Shown here in pieces: positions 1 to 13,689 of a stretch of DNA of 64,000 nucleotides. Each line of letters begins with the position of its first letter. The first letter of the stretch is position 1. Made by a program: the position numbers and the translations under genes. The notes under the pieces are model-generated. The model ran no database searches. It was not told the origin of the DNA and saw only the letters and a program-made list of their open reading frames with translations. This stretch comes from Vesta saturnalis. Taxonomy: Eukaryota > Arthropoda > Insecta > Coleoptera > Lampyridae. The stretch lies in contig JARFJB010000762.1 in NCBI GenBank assembly GCA_036346205.1, forward strand, positions 3,259,501 through 3,323,500. Direction: 5' to 3'.

Positions 1-1597
1 TATGTATAACGAATATTTATTTTTAGTTCATTTTGTTGTAGTAAGACGGCTTTAGTTTCGACCGTTTTAATTATTTTTAATTTAAACTGTTTAGTTATTT
101 TGGGTTTTGGTAACGTTAGGTTAGTTGTTTCTCTTAGGTAGGTTTACGTTCAATTTAGATTAGGTTAGTTTTAGGAAGTCTGATTAAGATATCTACTTGA
201 TGATTACGATACTTGTTTAACGATTACTATACTTTACTGAATTGACGACCTTGATTTGAGAAATCACGTTTTTGGGAAAATGTGTTCTTTTTTTTTATTT
301 TGTGGGAATGAAGTCGAAACCAGGGAACGGGCGTTGGGTTGGAAAGTAGTCACGTAGGACACGGCTATAGACCTCTCAATGAGTCAATGGGTTTAGTTCC
401 GCGCGTGGAGAGTGTGTGTGACGATGGTGGTAGTTGGTGGGGTTGATCCTCTCACCAGCTGCGGAGCGGAAGCCCGTTTTCTTTAATGTTTACTTCGCTT
501 CGGTGTAGATTAACTTTTTATGACCGAATGTCCCCATGGTCCTGGACCGTTTCTCGGCCAGGCCATGCCAGGGTGTGGTTTCTGGCCATCCTGTGTTAGA
601 TTCGGGGCCCTATAGTCGTAGTGCCGGTGTTACGGCCCAGTTATGAGTATACTTATCGTTGTCTTGGTTATGGGGAGCGGAACTGATCCACTATACACCA
701 CACACCGTTAGTTGATTTGTTGCTTAACGAACTGACCTCGGTGGAGTGTTTCGATTTTCGACTTAGGGTAGGTCTTCTGAGACCGGTATTTGTGAGCTTT
801 TCTGGAAGAAATTCTCCTTGTGGGGAAGGTGTAAGGTTATTTTGGTGCATCGTATATGTGTAGTATTTTGATAACGTATGTAACGTGTTTTGAATGTAGC
901 TGAAGTGAGTGCATAAAAATAATTTTTTTGTGTATGCCTAATGTAATTTGGTGTAATTGGTACGCCACTGGAATTTAGTGAGACATTGGTTATCGTGTGA
1001 AGGAATATTTGAATGGTGTAGAAAGATTTTCGTGTTCAAAGTGTTAAATTTGGTTGAGAAATAATGTTTTGAGTAAATTTTAATTGATACGGCACTGGTA
1101 AAATTACTGGTCTTTTTGCTTTTTGGACTAAAGAAATGGTTGTAGACGTATGAGTGAGTGAGTTTATGATATATTCATATTTTATTAACGTGCAGTAAGG
1201 AGTATGGATGCATATTTTTGTTTGTAGAAATTTTTTAATGTGGTGCAATAGGAAAATTTAATGCATTCAAGAATGAAGTTGATAGAATTTGAGGGAGTTC
1301 GCTAAATTGTGAGGAAATAGAATTCGATCACATGTGAGATTCACATAGAAAGTTGAGATATCATCTGGTTAATCTACAGTGTGAATATAATAGCAATTGA
1401 TGATTTCTTCGGAAAGTTTTTAGTGAATTTACAAAGTAATTCAAGATGGCTACGTTTATTTCGCATTGTTAGCTTCTTCTTCCACGTAGGAACCTTCGAC
1501 GCGGCAAAGAAACGCACGAAATATTCAATTGGGATAGGTGAGTTTTGAACTTAGCACGAATTTGTTGTGACATATTGGCAATATGGCGAGCAGAAGG
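1..1597. other. Unassigned sequence, partly GC-richer
   Basis: No gene is recognised. About 300-880 is visibly richer in G+C than the surrounding DNA and could be an exon, an untranslated region or an old repeat. Its longest frame (668-850, minus, 60 codons) matches nothing I know. The frame at 1469-1756 (minus, 95 codons) is also unrecognised and overlaps a promoter-like motif on the other strand. Confidence 0.4.
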
Positions 1598-1636
1598 TAT
1601 ATAAGCGAGTGTCAAATTTAATGGGTTAGTCAGATG
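1598..1636 (+). promoter_or_regulatory. TATA box plus initiator-like motif
   Basis: TATATAAG at 1598-1605 is followed by TCAGATG at 1630-1636, placing the initiator A about 34 bases after the first T of the TATA box. This matches the arthropod TATA plus TCA-initiator layout. No downstream gene is recognised, so it could serve an unseen exon, belong to a transposon, or be chance in AT-rich DNA. Confidence 0.3.
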
Positions 1637-2353
1637 TGATGTTAGGCTAAAGAGCCCCTGTACGAGATTCGCGAGTGAACAAACCATAGACACTGCGTTA
1701 GTGAGTACTACAGCCGAGTGCGTAGGGAGAATACGGCCACCTCTTGTGTTGTGCAATGCGCATCTAAGAATTTAGAAAGGATTAGCGAAAGCAGATCATA
1801 TGGACTACAACTACCGCACAGAAAAAGTATTAATTAATGTAATACGTAAGAATTAGATTTAAATTTTATTGAACCAAAACAAGTGTGATTATCTATTAAG
1901 TGCATTTTTTTATTGTTGCGTTAATTACGGCTCATTAAAATAAAAAAAAGGTAATCGGACTTTAGTTATCTTGTTGTTTTTAGTGTTAGGAATTGGGGAA
2001 TTTTGGTCTAATGTATTGATGTGCGAATTTGTCAATACATATCCACTGTTTATTTTTTTTTGTCATTTATTTGTGTCAATTGTGTGCATAACTGGTTACA
2101 CCTTCTGATAGGTGAAATTAGTCTTTGCATATTTTCAAATTTATCGATTGGAAATTGCGTAATAAGCTAGATCGATCACAAAACCTATTAATGAATGTCT
2201 AAATACGATTTTAAAGATAAAGTATTAATAAAATATAACGGTTTTATTGATGATGCAAGCACTAACCGCTCTACGTTTGAATTATTCAGCAATCAACGAA
2301 CATTTTTTGGACATAACAATTCATCGTTAGACCGATTTCGTTTATTTTATTTA
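1637..2353. other. No recognisable gene
   Basis: AT-rich sequence. A 62-codon frame (2195-2383, plus) starts with MSKYDFKDKVL and runs into the first unit of the tandem repeat that follows. I do not recognise it, and its C-terminus is made of repeat sequence. Confidence 0.4.
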
Positions 2354-2641
2354 GAATTTTCTAAATTGGGAATATTTATTTAATTCAAAGTTTTATAACG
2401 GTTAGAAGTATAAATTTATAGGTAAACGAGACATAATTAAAAAGTATTCAAGTTAGCATCTTACGATTTGGGGATTTTCATTTGTACATAGTGTGTTGAA
2501 TTTTCTAAATTGGGAATATTTATTTAATTCAAAGTTTTATAACGGTTAGAAGTATAAATTTACAGGTATACGAGACATAATTAAAAAGTATTCAAGTTAG
2601 CGTCTTACGATTTGGGAATTTTCATTTGTACATAGTGTGTT
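2354..2641. repeat. Tandem duplication, 2 x 144 bp
   Basis: Two adjacent units (2354-2497 and 2498-2641) both start GAATTTTCTAAATTGGG and end near CATAGTGTGTT. They differ at only a few bases, for example T/C in AAATTTAYAGG, so the duplication is recent compared with the surrounding repeats. Confidence 0.9.
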
Positions 2642-3325
2642 TAATAGGTTTACGACGACTCATGTATTTCAAAACTTTCTTAAGCTTTTGGAGCAATTTA
2701 TTTTGAACTGTGATTGAATTTGAATGGTGAATGGTTTTACTGAGTAGGCTGCAATCCTGTCTTCCACACTTAGATAGGATTAATTTACCATCCCGCCTAA
2801 CACTATTTATTTTAGCAAAATTTAAGATTGTGATGACGCCTGGAGACAATTTTTCCCGGACTGAGCTTTGTGAATTGTAGATTAATGGTAAGTGTAAGGT
2901 GTTTGAAACTACTTTTCAATCATTTTACTTCTTAAATCGACCACGCCCATTTCCACTATAGCCGGATTGGAAACCCGCTTATTTCGGTAAGCACACGCGA
3001 CGCCTTGTGCGGTTTGGACGTGTAACAGATTATCGGCGCATATTTTAAAGCAATGAATGTCGTTTGCCATTTCTAAAAACAGAATTGCAAGTAATTCATT
3101 CAAGGGGCAACTTAAAAGCATGGTGGTTGGAACATACTTTCATAGTTGATTAAAAACTGTTTAATAATTATTATTAAACAGTACTACGATTCATCATAAT
3201 TAATTAATAGATAAAATATAATTTTTAAATTAGTAATAAATTGAATTACTTTATTGTGAATACTAATGTGTAAATTTTTTTTGTTCCTGCAAACAACTCT
3301 ACCAAATAGTGAAGTAAAATCGCTA
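2642..3325. other. No recognisable gene
   Basis: Two unrecognised minus-strand frames (2622-2849, 75 codons; 2909-3121, 70 codons). The second is less AT-rich than its flanks and could be an old exon, but no family motif or convincing splice pair is visible. Confidence 0.35.
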
Positions 3326-3329
3326 CGTT

Positions 3330-3539
3330 CTTCTTAACATTAACCGTTGTAGCAATTTAAGCTTTAATCTAAAATTCCGATTTTTTGCATACGTATACCT
3401 GAAATATGAGCGCTTCTAATAGCAATCCAGGAATTTTGAAAATGTTTACAGTTTTTTAAATAAAGTTGAAAAAATAAAATTGTCAAAATCGTGCATCCAT
3501 AACTTCACCATGCGGCGAGCTATGTTAATTATAAAAATT

Positions 3540-3597
<58 letters not shown>

Positions 3598-4395
3598 GTC
3601 AAATGTAGCCAGAAAGCATAGAAAGTTTAAAAAATAATTAAATCGCTAACCACAATAGTTACAGGAATATGAATTTTTATAAGCTAGCAATAAACGCGCG
3701 CTGTTGCCAAGAACGCCACTAGCCGCTCTCGGCACCATACCTTTCTAGAAATAATGTGCGTTAGCGTTATATCTAGAAATAAAAGAAGAATATCTATAAA
3801 TGTAGAGTAGCGGTGCTTTTCCTAAAAAGATGACAAAGTCTCATTTCCTAAAATGTAATTTTTGAAATCGAAAACAATTAATTTAGTAAACATGGTAGTT
3901 AATTAAAATAAACTTGTCCAAAACATGTCGAAGCATCGACGATATTATTATTCAATAATTCACATACCTCGCTGCAGAGTGAAGTTTTGGGTGCACGATT
4001 TTGATCATTTTACATTTCAACTTTATTTTAAAAAAACTATAAGAATTTTCATAATTCCTGAATTGCTATTGGAAGCGCTCATATTTCAAGTATATGTATG
4101 CACAAATCAGAATTTTAGATTATAAGCTTAAATTGTTACAACGGTTAATTTTAAGAAAAATGTAGTTTTTCTAATTCGACCTCAGTCGCGTTTAAGCGCC
4201 ATTTGAAAAGTTCGGTCCTACGATTTTGATAATTTTATTTTTGTAACTTTATCTTAAAAGTTTTCAAAATGCCTGAATTGCTATTAGAAGCGCTCATATC
4301 TCAGGTATCGGTATGCAAAAATTTTAGAATAAACGCTTAAATTGTTACAACGGTTAATTTTAAGAAAAACTTAAGTTTTCCTAACTCGACCTCAG
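3330..4395. repeat. Fold-back repeat with (TA)n core and a third arm copy
   Basis: The arm at about 3330-3510 is the reverse complement of about 3980-4165; landmarks are ATATGAGCGCTTC on the left and GAAGCGCTCATAT on the right. A further copy of the right arm follows in direct orientation at about 4205-4395, giving an inverted pair plus a tandem pair. A (TA)n tract lies inside the fold-back. No coding capacity is visible. This is probably a non-autonomous element. Confidence 0.75.
3545..3594. repeat. (TA)n microsatellite
   Basis: Uninterrupted AT dinucleotides between the arms of the fold-back repeat. Confidence 0.95.
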
Positions 4396-5965
<1,570 letters not shown>

Positions 5966-6189
5966 AGTATGAAACATTTTTCGCCTATAATCATCCTTTG
6001 GTATGTTAGCCTTGCTCTATCTCAAACTCGTAGTATAATGTAGATTATAGAATTTTAAAGAATCTAATACAACGTACATAACCTCAATCAATTCTACTCT
6101 TCGCGCAGAGCTAGTATAGTTGTGGTAACACGACCTGCCGAACTTTACCCTGTATGAGGTTTGTTCAGGGGGTTTTTCTCATACGAATG

Positions 6190-6455
6190 TAGTGGCATGG
6201 TCACTGCTTATACGCACACCATGTGCGGCTACTTAGGCGGATGTTGTGGTAGTATTTTCTCCCTCAGAACCCTAGCTCCGTTCTTTCCGATCCCATCCTG
6301 ACCACACCCACCCTTAATTCCACCACGCATATATACGTAATGTACGTATAGATGTATCCTGAGAATCCATGATTGTGGCTGAAGGAGCTTGCAAAGCACA
6401 AGCAGCCCGCCCTCCCTCTTGGGGTGGGAATGAAATTCGTGGCCTTTTCCTTTTT
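6190..6455 (+). repeat. Dispersed repeat, copy 1
   Basis: Shares about 260 bp with 61297-61556 in the same orientation. Common landmarks are GGCATGGTCACTGC at the left, GTGCGGCTACTTAGGC, TGATTGTGGCTGAAGGAGCT and a stretch reading AARPPxWGGNEIRG. Flanks diverge on both sides. It is GC-richer than its surroundings. Family unknown; it could be an untranslated region of a retroelement. Confidence 0.8.
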
Positions 6456-6749
6456 CTTTACTTTTCGCCTTACTTAATTAAATCATTAATTTTTGTACCA
6501 ATCGTTTCTCTCCTTTTACATATGCTTTCCTTAATTAATTTTGTTACTTATTTACGTATGTTCGTACACATCTTTAATTTATAAATCGAAAATACTAATT
6601 ATATAGTGTATATGGTATATATACCCCGTCTTTATATACCATAAGCCGATAAATGTTTCAAGCCAGGCTTTCTAGGAAGTAGCACTGTAGACATTCATAA
6701 AGAATGCATTTCCCGTTTATAATAATTTGTGTATTAAATTTATTTAACA

Positions 6750-8290
6750 TAACATAACCTTCACGCCATTCCCTTGCGGGGTAGGCAAAACAATTTGTTG
6801 CTTTTATTTATTTTTCATTCACAATCTTTCTCCTTGCTTTCCTTTATCATACATTCTATTGCACTCAGCCAACTTTTACGCGACCTACCAGGCCTGATCT
6901 TACCTCTAACCCCACTCGCACGTACTTGTTTCGTTAAAATTGCGTTGTACATTCTCCCAATGTGACCAAACCAACGTAATGTGCTACTCTTATAAATATT
7001 CATCATGGTCTTTTCCTCACCACACTCCGTCATTATACACTCATTCTTTATCTTATACCTTCTCGTTTTACCACATGCGCTTCTCAGGAATCTGATACCC
7101 ACGGCATTTATTTTTCTTTCGTGCTTCTTTACCCATGTCTCAGTTCTATGCAGTACCTACTGACGGGACAAACACGACATCATTGGTTGCTCGTTTCGCA
7201 GCTAGACTCATGCTTTCGTTTCTCCTTGTCGTCCACATACTTTCAATCACTTTCCTTCTAGTATTGACCCCTCGTCCAATATCGCCATCCATTGTACCAT
7301 CTGCAGTAAACATTCTACCCAGATATACCAACTAGTCCACCTTCACGATTAAACACCACAATATTAGTTTTGTTCACGTTTACCTTTAGGTCCGTGCTCT
7401 AGACTGTCAGACTTCACTTCACTTCACTTCACTCAATAAGACTGTGTCATCTGCATGCACCAGAAGTCGTACATTTAGGTCACCAACCATTACACCAACA
7501 ACCACGGTGACATCACACAGCTTCGTCGTACTCCTTGCTCAATATCAAAGTATTCACTCCTCTCACCCTCATTCCGTTTATTAGACTTTATTTACGCAAT
7601 ATTCATTTAATATTTCCCATGGCTTCTCCCTATTCACTCTGTGGTATGCTTTCTCCAGACATACAAACGAACAGTACAGCACTTTTCGATCACTTGCTGG
7701 AGAGCAACCATCTGATCAACACGTCCTGTCCCTGGAATGAAGCCACCCTGCACATCCCAAATCTTAGCTTGTGTAGTCTCTCGTACTCTTCCAAATATTT
7801 TACCAGGTACACTGAGCAATATTATTACTTTGTAGTTCTTGCAATCACTCTTGTTCCCCTTACCCTTATACAGTGATAAAATTATCGCGCTTTTCTAATC
7901 ACTCGGAACTTTTCCACCCTTAAGGAATACATTGAAAAATTCAAGAATCTTCGTATAAGCTTTGCACCTCCATAATTTAGCATTTTACCAATAATTTCAT
8001 CCGAAATATTCTTGCCAGCATTTCCTCACTTCACAATCGCCCCACACTATTTCGTTTTCCGTATTCGTCACTCCTGCAGCGCTCCGTTTTGGGCCACGTT
8101 TTGTATTTTTGATCCATTTCCAGAATAGTTTTTTGTATCCCTCAAAAATATTCTGCATTTTCTCTCCTTCCACAGCCATCACCTCCTCTTTACTTATTCT
8201 CACTGCCTCCTTCGCTTTTTTGTTTCTTAATCTGTGCACCTCATGCAATCGCTTTTTCTCAGCAGTCATTGCCCTATACGCATCTTTTTT
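6750..8290 (-). pseudogene. Non-LTR retrotransposon reverse transcriptase relic
   Basis: Read on the minus strand, pieces of one LINE ORF appear in order but in shifting frames. First comes a linker ending CWQEYFG near 8000. Then come the RT core with VPGKIFGRV and QGGFIPGTGRVDQ (7634-7819), LEKAYHRVNRE near 7640, CVMSPWL, and ADDTVLLSE near 7430 (the ADD active-site box). A C-terminal part follows with VYLGRMFTADG (7146-7331) and LRWFGHIGRM (6815-7102). The tail near 6750-6780 reads CCCCGCAAGGGAATGGCGTG followed by GTTATGTTATG, like a LINE 3' end with a short simple repeat. Frameshifts and stops make it inactive. A (CACTT)n run lies at about 7408-7432. Clade not determined. Confidence 0.8.
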
Positions 8291-9388
8291 CTTATAAGTA
8301 TTTTAATTTTAACAACTAGATTATAGGCAACACACATAACAACTTTGTAAGGTTTTAGTATATTATACTCTTATTTTCCTCATACTCAGTTCGGTATGAA
8401 ATTAACAAGGCTTTTGTAAGTATATCTGTAGCTTCCTGCCCCTAACAGAATTCACATTAGGTGTAATCAAGTTAATGTAGCTTCAAAAAGTTAACATAAA
8501 ATCACATTCTTTTATATTCAATCTCTTAGGCTGTTTCTAAATATTCCCTAAGTGTAGAGGTATTTTAATAAGACAAGTGGGAAATCATTCAAAGTATTTT
8601 CCAAGTATTGTTTGACTTCCTTTAGACACTTCTTTTGTAGTAAAATCCGTAGGCATATTTTTGAAAGATAATTCAATTTTACGTAAATTTCCATTATAGT
8701 GTTTTATGAACATTCAAAATTAACTTCATTAATTAAATATTATTTAAAACGCGTAAACTGTATCTATGATTTGTGAACAAGCGGGTGAATTCCTAATTTT
8801 TTTTAAGTCGCACTCTAAATCTGGATTAACCCATATATGCCTGACGCTTTATATATAGAACAGTCTGAACAAGTTTATAATACATATACTTGACAAATGA
8901 TCATATGTAATTTCAGCATAATTACTTTGCAAGTGACTAATATGATTCTATTCATTGTTAAACTATGCTGACATAGTGTTTTTTACTGTAAAAGTTGAAA
9001 ATATAAAAATACATTGTAGTTTTACTATTTCATTTTAAAAACTATGACTGAATACGTATAATTTTTGTCTGAAAATTATAATATTTAGAAAGCAAATTAT
9101 CACATTAAAATAATAACATACTATTATAAAGGATTTTAATACAATGATTTCAGCATAACAATTTGTATAACTACGTTTGTTAATGTTTTTTGTCAAAATT
9201 TAGTGTACTATATTTAGAACGCCAGGAATTATCCTCATATCGACCTGTATTTTTTAAAGTAGCATTCTGCTAAATGAAGACAAATTATAGTTGCATAAAT
9301 TAGATAATTTTCCAAGTGAGTTATATCTCAAGAATAGACGACATTGTAATATTTTCCAGTTCTGAAACTTTGAGTTAATTTGACTGTA

Positions 9389-9391
<3 letters not shown>
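8291..9391. other. No recognisable gene
   Basis: AT-rich sequence with no frame, RNA gene or transposon end that I can support. Confidence 0.5.

Positions 9392-9472
<81 letters not shown>
9392..9472. repeat. (TA)n microsatellite at E1 left end
   Basis: TA dinucleotides directly abutting the left end of mariner-like element E1. Confidence 0.95.
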
Positions 9473-9474
<2 letters not shown>

Positions 9475-9478
<4 letters not shown>

Positions 9479-12241
9479 GGGTCGGGCAACAAGAGCGCCT
9501 TCTTCTCTATCTTCCGTTTTATATAAGCTAGATTAATAAAATTTGGAATTCAGTTATAGTTCAGTTGTGTGCATCTTTAAAATTATTCACGCGAATACAG
9601 ATTGTTTATTTAAAGAGGACCAAATTATTATAAAAAAATTTAAACGGAACACCCTGTATATTATTACTTTTTTGAATTCTACACATTGTTCCTAACAAAT
9701 TCGCAATATATTTCCCTATCCCTAAATATAGCCGTTTTTGAGTTATTTCGATTTTTCTAAAAGAAAATTCAAATTACAGAGTTTGCTTTGAAAATGTACC
9801 TCCTTAACTGTTTAAAAAAAGTATCTAATTTATATGAGAATAAGTACACAGATAGAGCTTCCTTTTCATGTAAAGAAAATGACATTATTGCATACAGGGT
9901 GCTTATAATTGACTTGCCAATCAACCATTATTCGAACTAGTAAAAGTTTACTTTTTCAAATAAAACACCCTGTATATTATTACATTTTTGGTTTCTACAT
10001 ATTAACCCTTATCAGTTCGCCGTACAATTGCCTATCCCTAAATATAGCAGTTTCCGAATTATTTTCAATTTTTCAAAATGTATAAGATTATTGAGACATT
10101 TTTAAATCTATGACCTCGTATAGATAAAGAAGAACATTTTAAAAGAATTGTATTATACATTAAAAAAACGCAACAGAAACTAATATATTATGACAGAAGA
10201 CTAATTACAATTTTTGTACTAGAGGCATTGCATGTTAACAAGAATTTGACTAATATTTACTTCAATTTCAAGTAAAGTTCTAAAACCAAGTGTGCTTCTT
10301 ATAAAAATTGAATATTTAACGTAAATAAATAAAACTGTACTTAACCATTTACGAGTGTTATTGTTAGTAATCAAGATTTTTATAAAATGAATTTTACATA
10401 AAATGAGTTAGTTGATATGATATTCATGTTGGGTGCTGCAGAAAGAAACTGTTTATTGGCCAGCAGAATTTATGCTGAAAGACATGCAGATAGAAGACAT
10501 CCAAACGAAAGATAGTTTCAGAAAGTTATGAGTAGATTTATTGCAACTTCATGTGACAATTAATCCAAACATGAACGTGTTAAACCTTCTACAAATGAAA
10601 ATAGTGAATTGAGGGTTCTTCTCGCCATCGAAGAGGATCATCACAGAAGCCAAAAGACATAAGTGAAATAGTTGGTATAAGTGAGAGATCAGTAGGCCGT
10701 CTTTTAAAGAAGAATCGCTTGCATCCCTATCATATTCAGTTACACCAAGAATTGAGCGATGCAGACTTCGATTATCGAGTAAGATTTTGTAACTGGGCCA
10801 GAGAAAAAATTACTCAAAACCCAAATTTCTTTATGATATTTTATGGACAGACGAATCAACATTTCATAAGAATGGATTTGTTAATACACATAATTTTCAT
10901 TATTATTCCTCAGAAAATCCACATTTATTAAGACAAGTTGATAATCAACATAAGTGGTCTTTAAGTGTCTGGGGTGCCATCGTTGGGGATTATGTCATCG
11001 GTCCAGTCTTTTTTGATGGACACTTGAATGGTGAGAAGTACCTTAACTTTTTGCGTAACAATTTACCGCGCTTATTAGAAAATATTACTCTTGATATTAG
11101 AGCCACAATGTGGTATCAACATGGTGGCGCTCCTGCTCACTACTCTGCAAATGTAAGAGATTATCTCAATAGAGTCCTTCCAAATAAATGGATTGGGCGA
11201 AATGGACCTGTGAGGTGGCCAGCTAGGTCCCCTGATCTGACAAGAATAGATTTCTTTTTATGGGGATACATAAAATGTATTGTCTATAGGGAACCACCAA
11301 CCACTGCCGAAGATATGCGTAATCGTATAACACAGGCTTTTCATAGCATTACTCCTGAGTTGTTGCGCAGAGTTGAACAATCTTTTAAAGATCGTCTTCA
11401 GGTCTGCATCCGAGAACACGGACAATTATTATAAATCATTATCGCTAATGATTAGCGTTAAATTATCTTTGTTTTATTTTATTAGTTTTGTATTTTTAGA
11501 AATAATTTTAATTATTATAGTGTATTAGTTTCTGTTGCGTTTTTTAATTTGCAATACAATTGTTTTCCACTGTTTTTTTTTCTATTTATACGAGGCAATG
11601 GATTTAAAAAAATGTTCCAATAATCTTATACATTTTGAAAAATTAAAAATAATTCGGAAACGGCTATATTTAGGGATAGGGAATTGTATATCGAATTGAT
11701 AAGGGTTAATATGTAGAAACAAAAAACGGAATAATATACAGGGTGTTCTATTTGACAAAGTAAACTTTTACTAGTTGGAACAATGTCTGATTGACAAGTC
11801 AATTGTAAACACCCTGTATGCAATTATGACATTTTCTTTGCATGACAAGAAATCTCTATCTGTGTACTTGTTCTGATATAAATTAGATAACTTTTGTTTT
11901 TCAACGGCTAAGGAGGTACATTTTCAAAGCTATCTCTGTAATTTCAATTTTTTTTATAAAAATCGTCATAACTCAAAAGCGGTTATATTTAGGGATAGGA
12001 AAATATATTGAGAATTTGTTAGGAACAATGTGTAGAATTTAAAAAAGTAATAATATGCAGAGTGTTCCATTTAAATTTTTTTTATTATAGTTTGGTCATC
12101 TTTAAATAAACAACCTGTACACACGTGAATAATTTTAAAATATGCACACAACTAAACTATAACCCTATCCTAAATTCTATTAATCTAGCTTATATGAAAC
12201 GGAAGTTATAGAAGAAGGCGCTCTTGTTGCCGGACCCTGTG
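9475..12241 (+). mobile_element. Mariner/Tc1-like element E1, TIRs about 720 bp
   Basis: Ends CACAGGGTC and GACCCTGTG are inverted, and the arms match base for base with few gaps: left about 9475-10185, right about 11525-12241. Both ends abut (TA)n, as expected for a TA-target element. Each arm contains extra end-like motifs: CACCCTGTAT near 9650, ACAGGGTGCT near 9896 and CACCCTGTAT near 9966, mirrored near 11740, 11808 and 12058. The middle 1.3 kb holds one transposase relic on the plus strand. Confidence 0.9.
10403..11434 (+). pseudogene. Transposase relic of E1 (DUF4817 HTH + DDE)
   Basis: The N-terminus reads LGAAERNCLLASRIYAER, matching the DUF4817-type DNA-binding domain of insect mariner-like transposases. 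It is interrupted by TAG at HPNER and TAA soon after. The middle gives HPYHIQLHQEL, then, after a frameshift near 10840, WTDESTFHKNG with the first catalytic D. The last 136 codons (11024-11434) are open and hold the rest of the DDE domain. The second catalytic position is changed: QHGGAPAH stands where relatives have QQDGAPAH (D to G). The third is kept in RSPDLTRIDFFLWG. There are 36 residues between the second and third positions. Inactive by stops, frameshift and loss of a catalytic residue. Confidence 0.9.
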
Positions 12242-12242
12242 C

Positions 12243-12243
12243 A

Positions 12244-12295
<52 letters not shown>
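12243..12295. repeat. (TA)n microsatellite at E1 right end
   Basis: TA dinucleotides between the right end of E1 and the piggyBac relic. Confidence 0.95.
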
Positions 12296-12296
<1 letters not shown>

Positions 12297-12304
12297 TATA
12301 TACT

Positions 12305-13530
12305 TTACAGAAAAACAACGACAAATTGAATTCTCTAATTTAAAAGCTTTACTTAGTGTTTTAATTCTTAGTGGCTACACAGGTACCGCTAAGAAGGATT
12401 TATTGGGATTGAGAGAAGGAGTGAAGAAGGCAACGACACTTTACTCTCAGGGGCTATAATAAGAGATAAGTTTAAATATATATTTTCAAACCTCCATCTA
12501 GCTGATAACAGCAACTTAGACAAAGAAGATAAGTTTGCAAAGGTTAGACCCTTATTCAAACATTTCAATGAAATTTTTTTAGAGTAACTACACCGTTATG
12601 TAGATGAAGCTATGGTCCCTTATTTTGGGCGCCACACTTTCAAACAATTTATTCACGATAATCCGATAAGATATGGCTTCACACTGTGGATGGGAACAAC
12701 AAGACTGGGCCATGTAAATTGGTTCGGGCCCTCTCAAGGGTCATCTAAAAATATAAGTAAAACTTTCGCCGAATATGGGATGGGTGTCGGCGTAGTTTTA
12801 GAATACGCTGATGCTTTGCGACGTTAATGGTGGGACAAGTTCCAGCTATTTTTTTACAACTTTTTGCGTTCTTAACCGAAAAAACTTTCATGGAACTGTA
12901 AGAGATAATCGAATACAACAAAATCCTTTGGTACATTCAAAACAGCTCAAAAAGAAAAAAAAACGGAATTTACGATTTTAAAAAGATTCAAAACGGAGAC
13001 TCAATCGCCGTCAAGCGGAACCATAACAACATTATGTCGGTTGGTTCCTATTTTGCTGGTATTGTACCAAAACATTTAGTAAAACGCTACTCGCACAAGG
13101 AAATAAATAATGTTCAGGTAATTTTATCACAGCTCTGAAGAAAACGTAATAAATATATTGGCACAGTTTTGTTTTTAGGTTCACTCTCACGTTACAAATT
13201 TGTATAATACCAACATGGGAGGAGTAGACAGATGCGATCAAAATGTAAGTCTGTATCGTATTTCTATACGAGGGAAAACTGATACCCTTCACTGATTCTC
13301 CACTGTATTGATCTAGCTATTCACAATGATTGGTACGTACATCGCATTCGTGAAGGTAAACTAGATTAATTGAGCTTTAGAAGACAAACTGCGGTCGTCT
13401 TACTGACACAAAACAAAAAAAAAATTTTTTTCAAAAGGACTTCCATCAACATCTGAAGAGACTAACTTGTGTTATGAATGTTCTAATCTTTTGGTTGAAA
13501 ACACCAAAAGACTACTAGATGCGTCTCTTG
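12305..13530 (+). pseudogene. PiggyBac transposase relic, N-terminally truncated
   Basis: Conserved piggyBac blocks appear in order. They are LKALLSVLILSGYTG (from 12320), DKFAKVRPLFKHFNEIF (about 12525), VDEAMVPYFGRHTFKQFI (about 12600, with the first catalytic D), TVRDNRIQQNPLVHSKQ (about 12895), KRYSHKEINNVQ (13085-13117) and NMGGVDRCDQNVSLYRISI (about 13210, with the GVD box). The FDN box that normally carries the second catalytic D reads FYN near 12850. Frameshifts lie between blocks. The start is missing at the (TA)n tract beside E1, so that insertion or tract growth probably removed it. A C-terminal stretch LCYECSNLLVENTKRLLD continues to about 13520. A probable small intron lies at 13118-13178. 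Confidence 0.85.
13118..13178 (+). other. Probable 61-bp intron in piggyBac relic
   Basis: CAG|GTAATT at 13117/13118 and TTTTTAG|GTT at 13178/13179. Removing it joins EINNVQ to VHSHVTNLYNTNMGGVDR in frame, which is the family's normal order. Confidence 0.65.
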
Positions 13531-13689
13531 CGACGTCGGAGTCCACGTGAAACGTTTTATTAATTTTCGCGCAAATCGATATTTTCCAAATTTAAATTTT
13601 TTTATATTCGTAGTAATATATTTGCCTACATATAGGGCGGGTCCTATTTTACAAACCTTTTTACGTAACTGCAGCGCGTCAACCAATCA

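Noticed and set aside
108..180. TTAGG-like motifs suggesting insect telomere repeats
   Set aside because: Only a few scattered, irregular copies (GTTAGGTTAG, TTAGGTTAG) without a tandem array.
1469..1756. 95-codon minus frame as a possible gene
   Set aside because: No domain, and it lies opposite a TATA/initiator-like motif; composition does not stand out.
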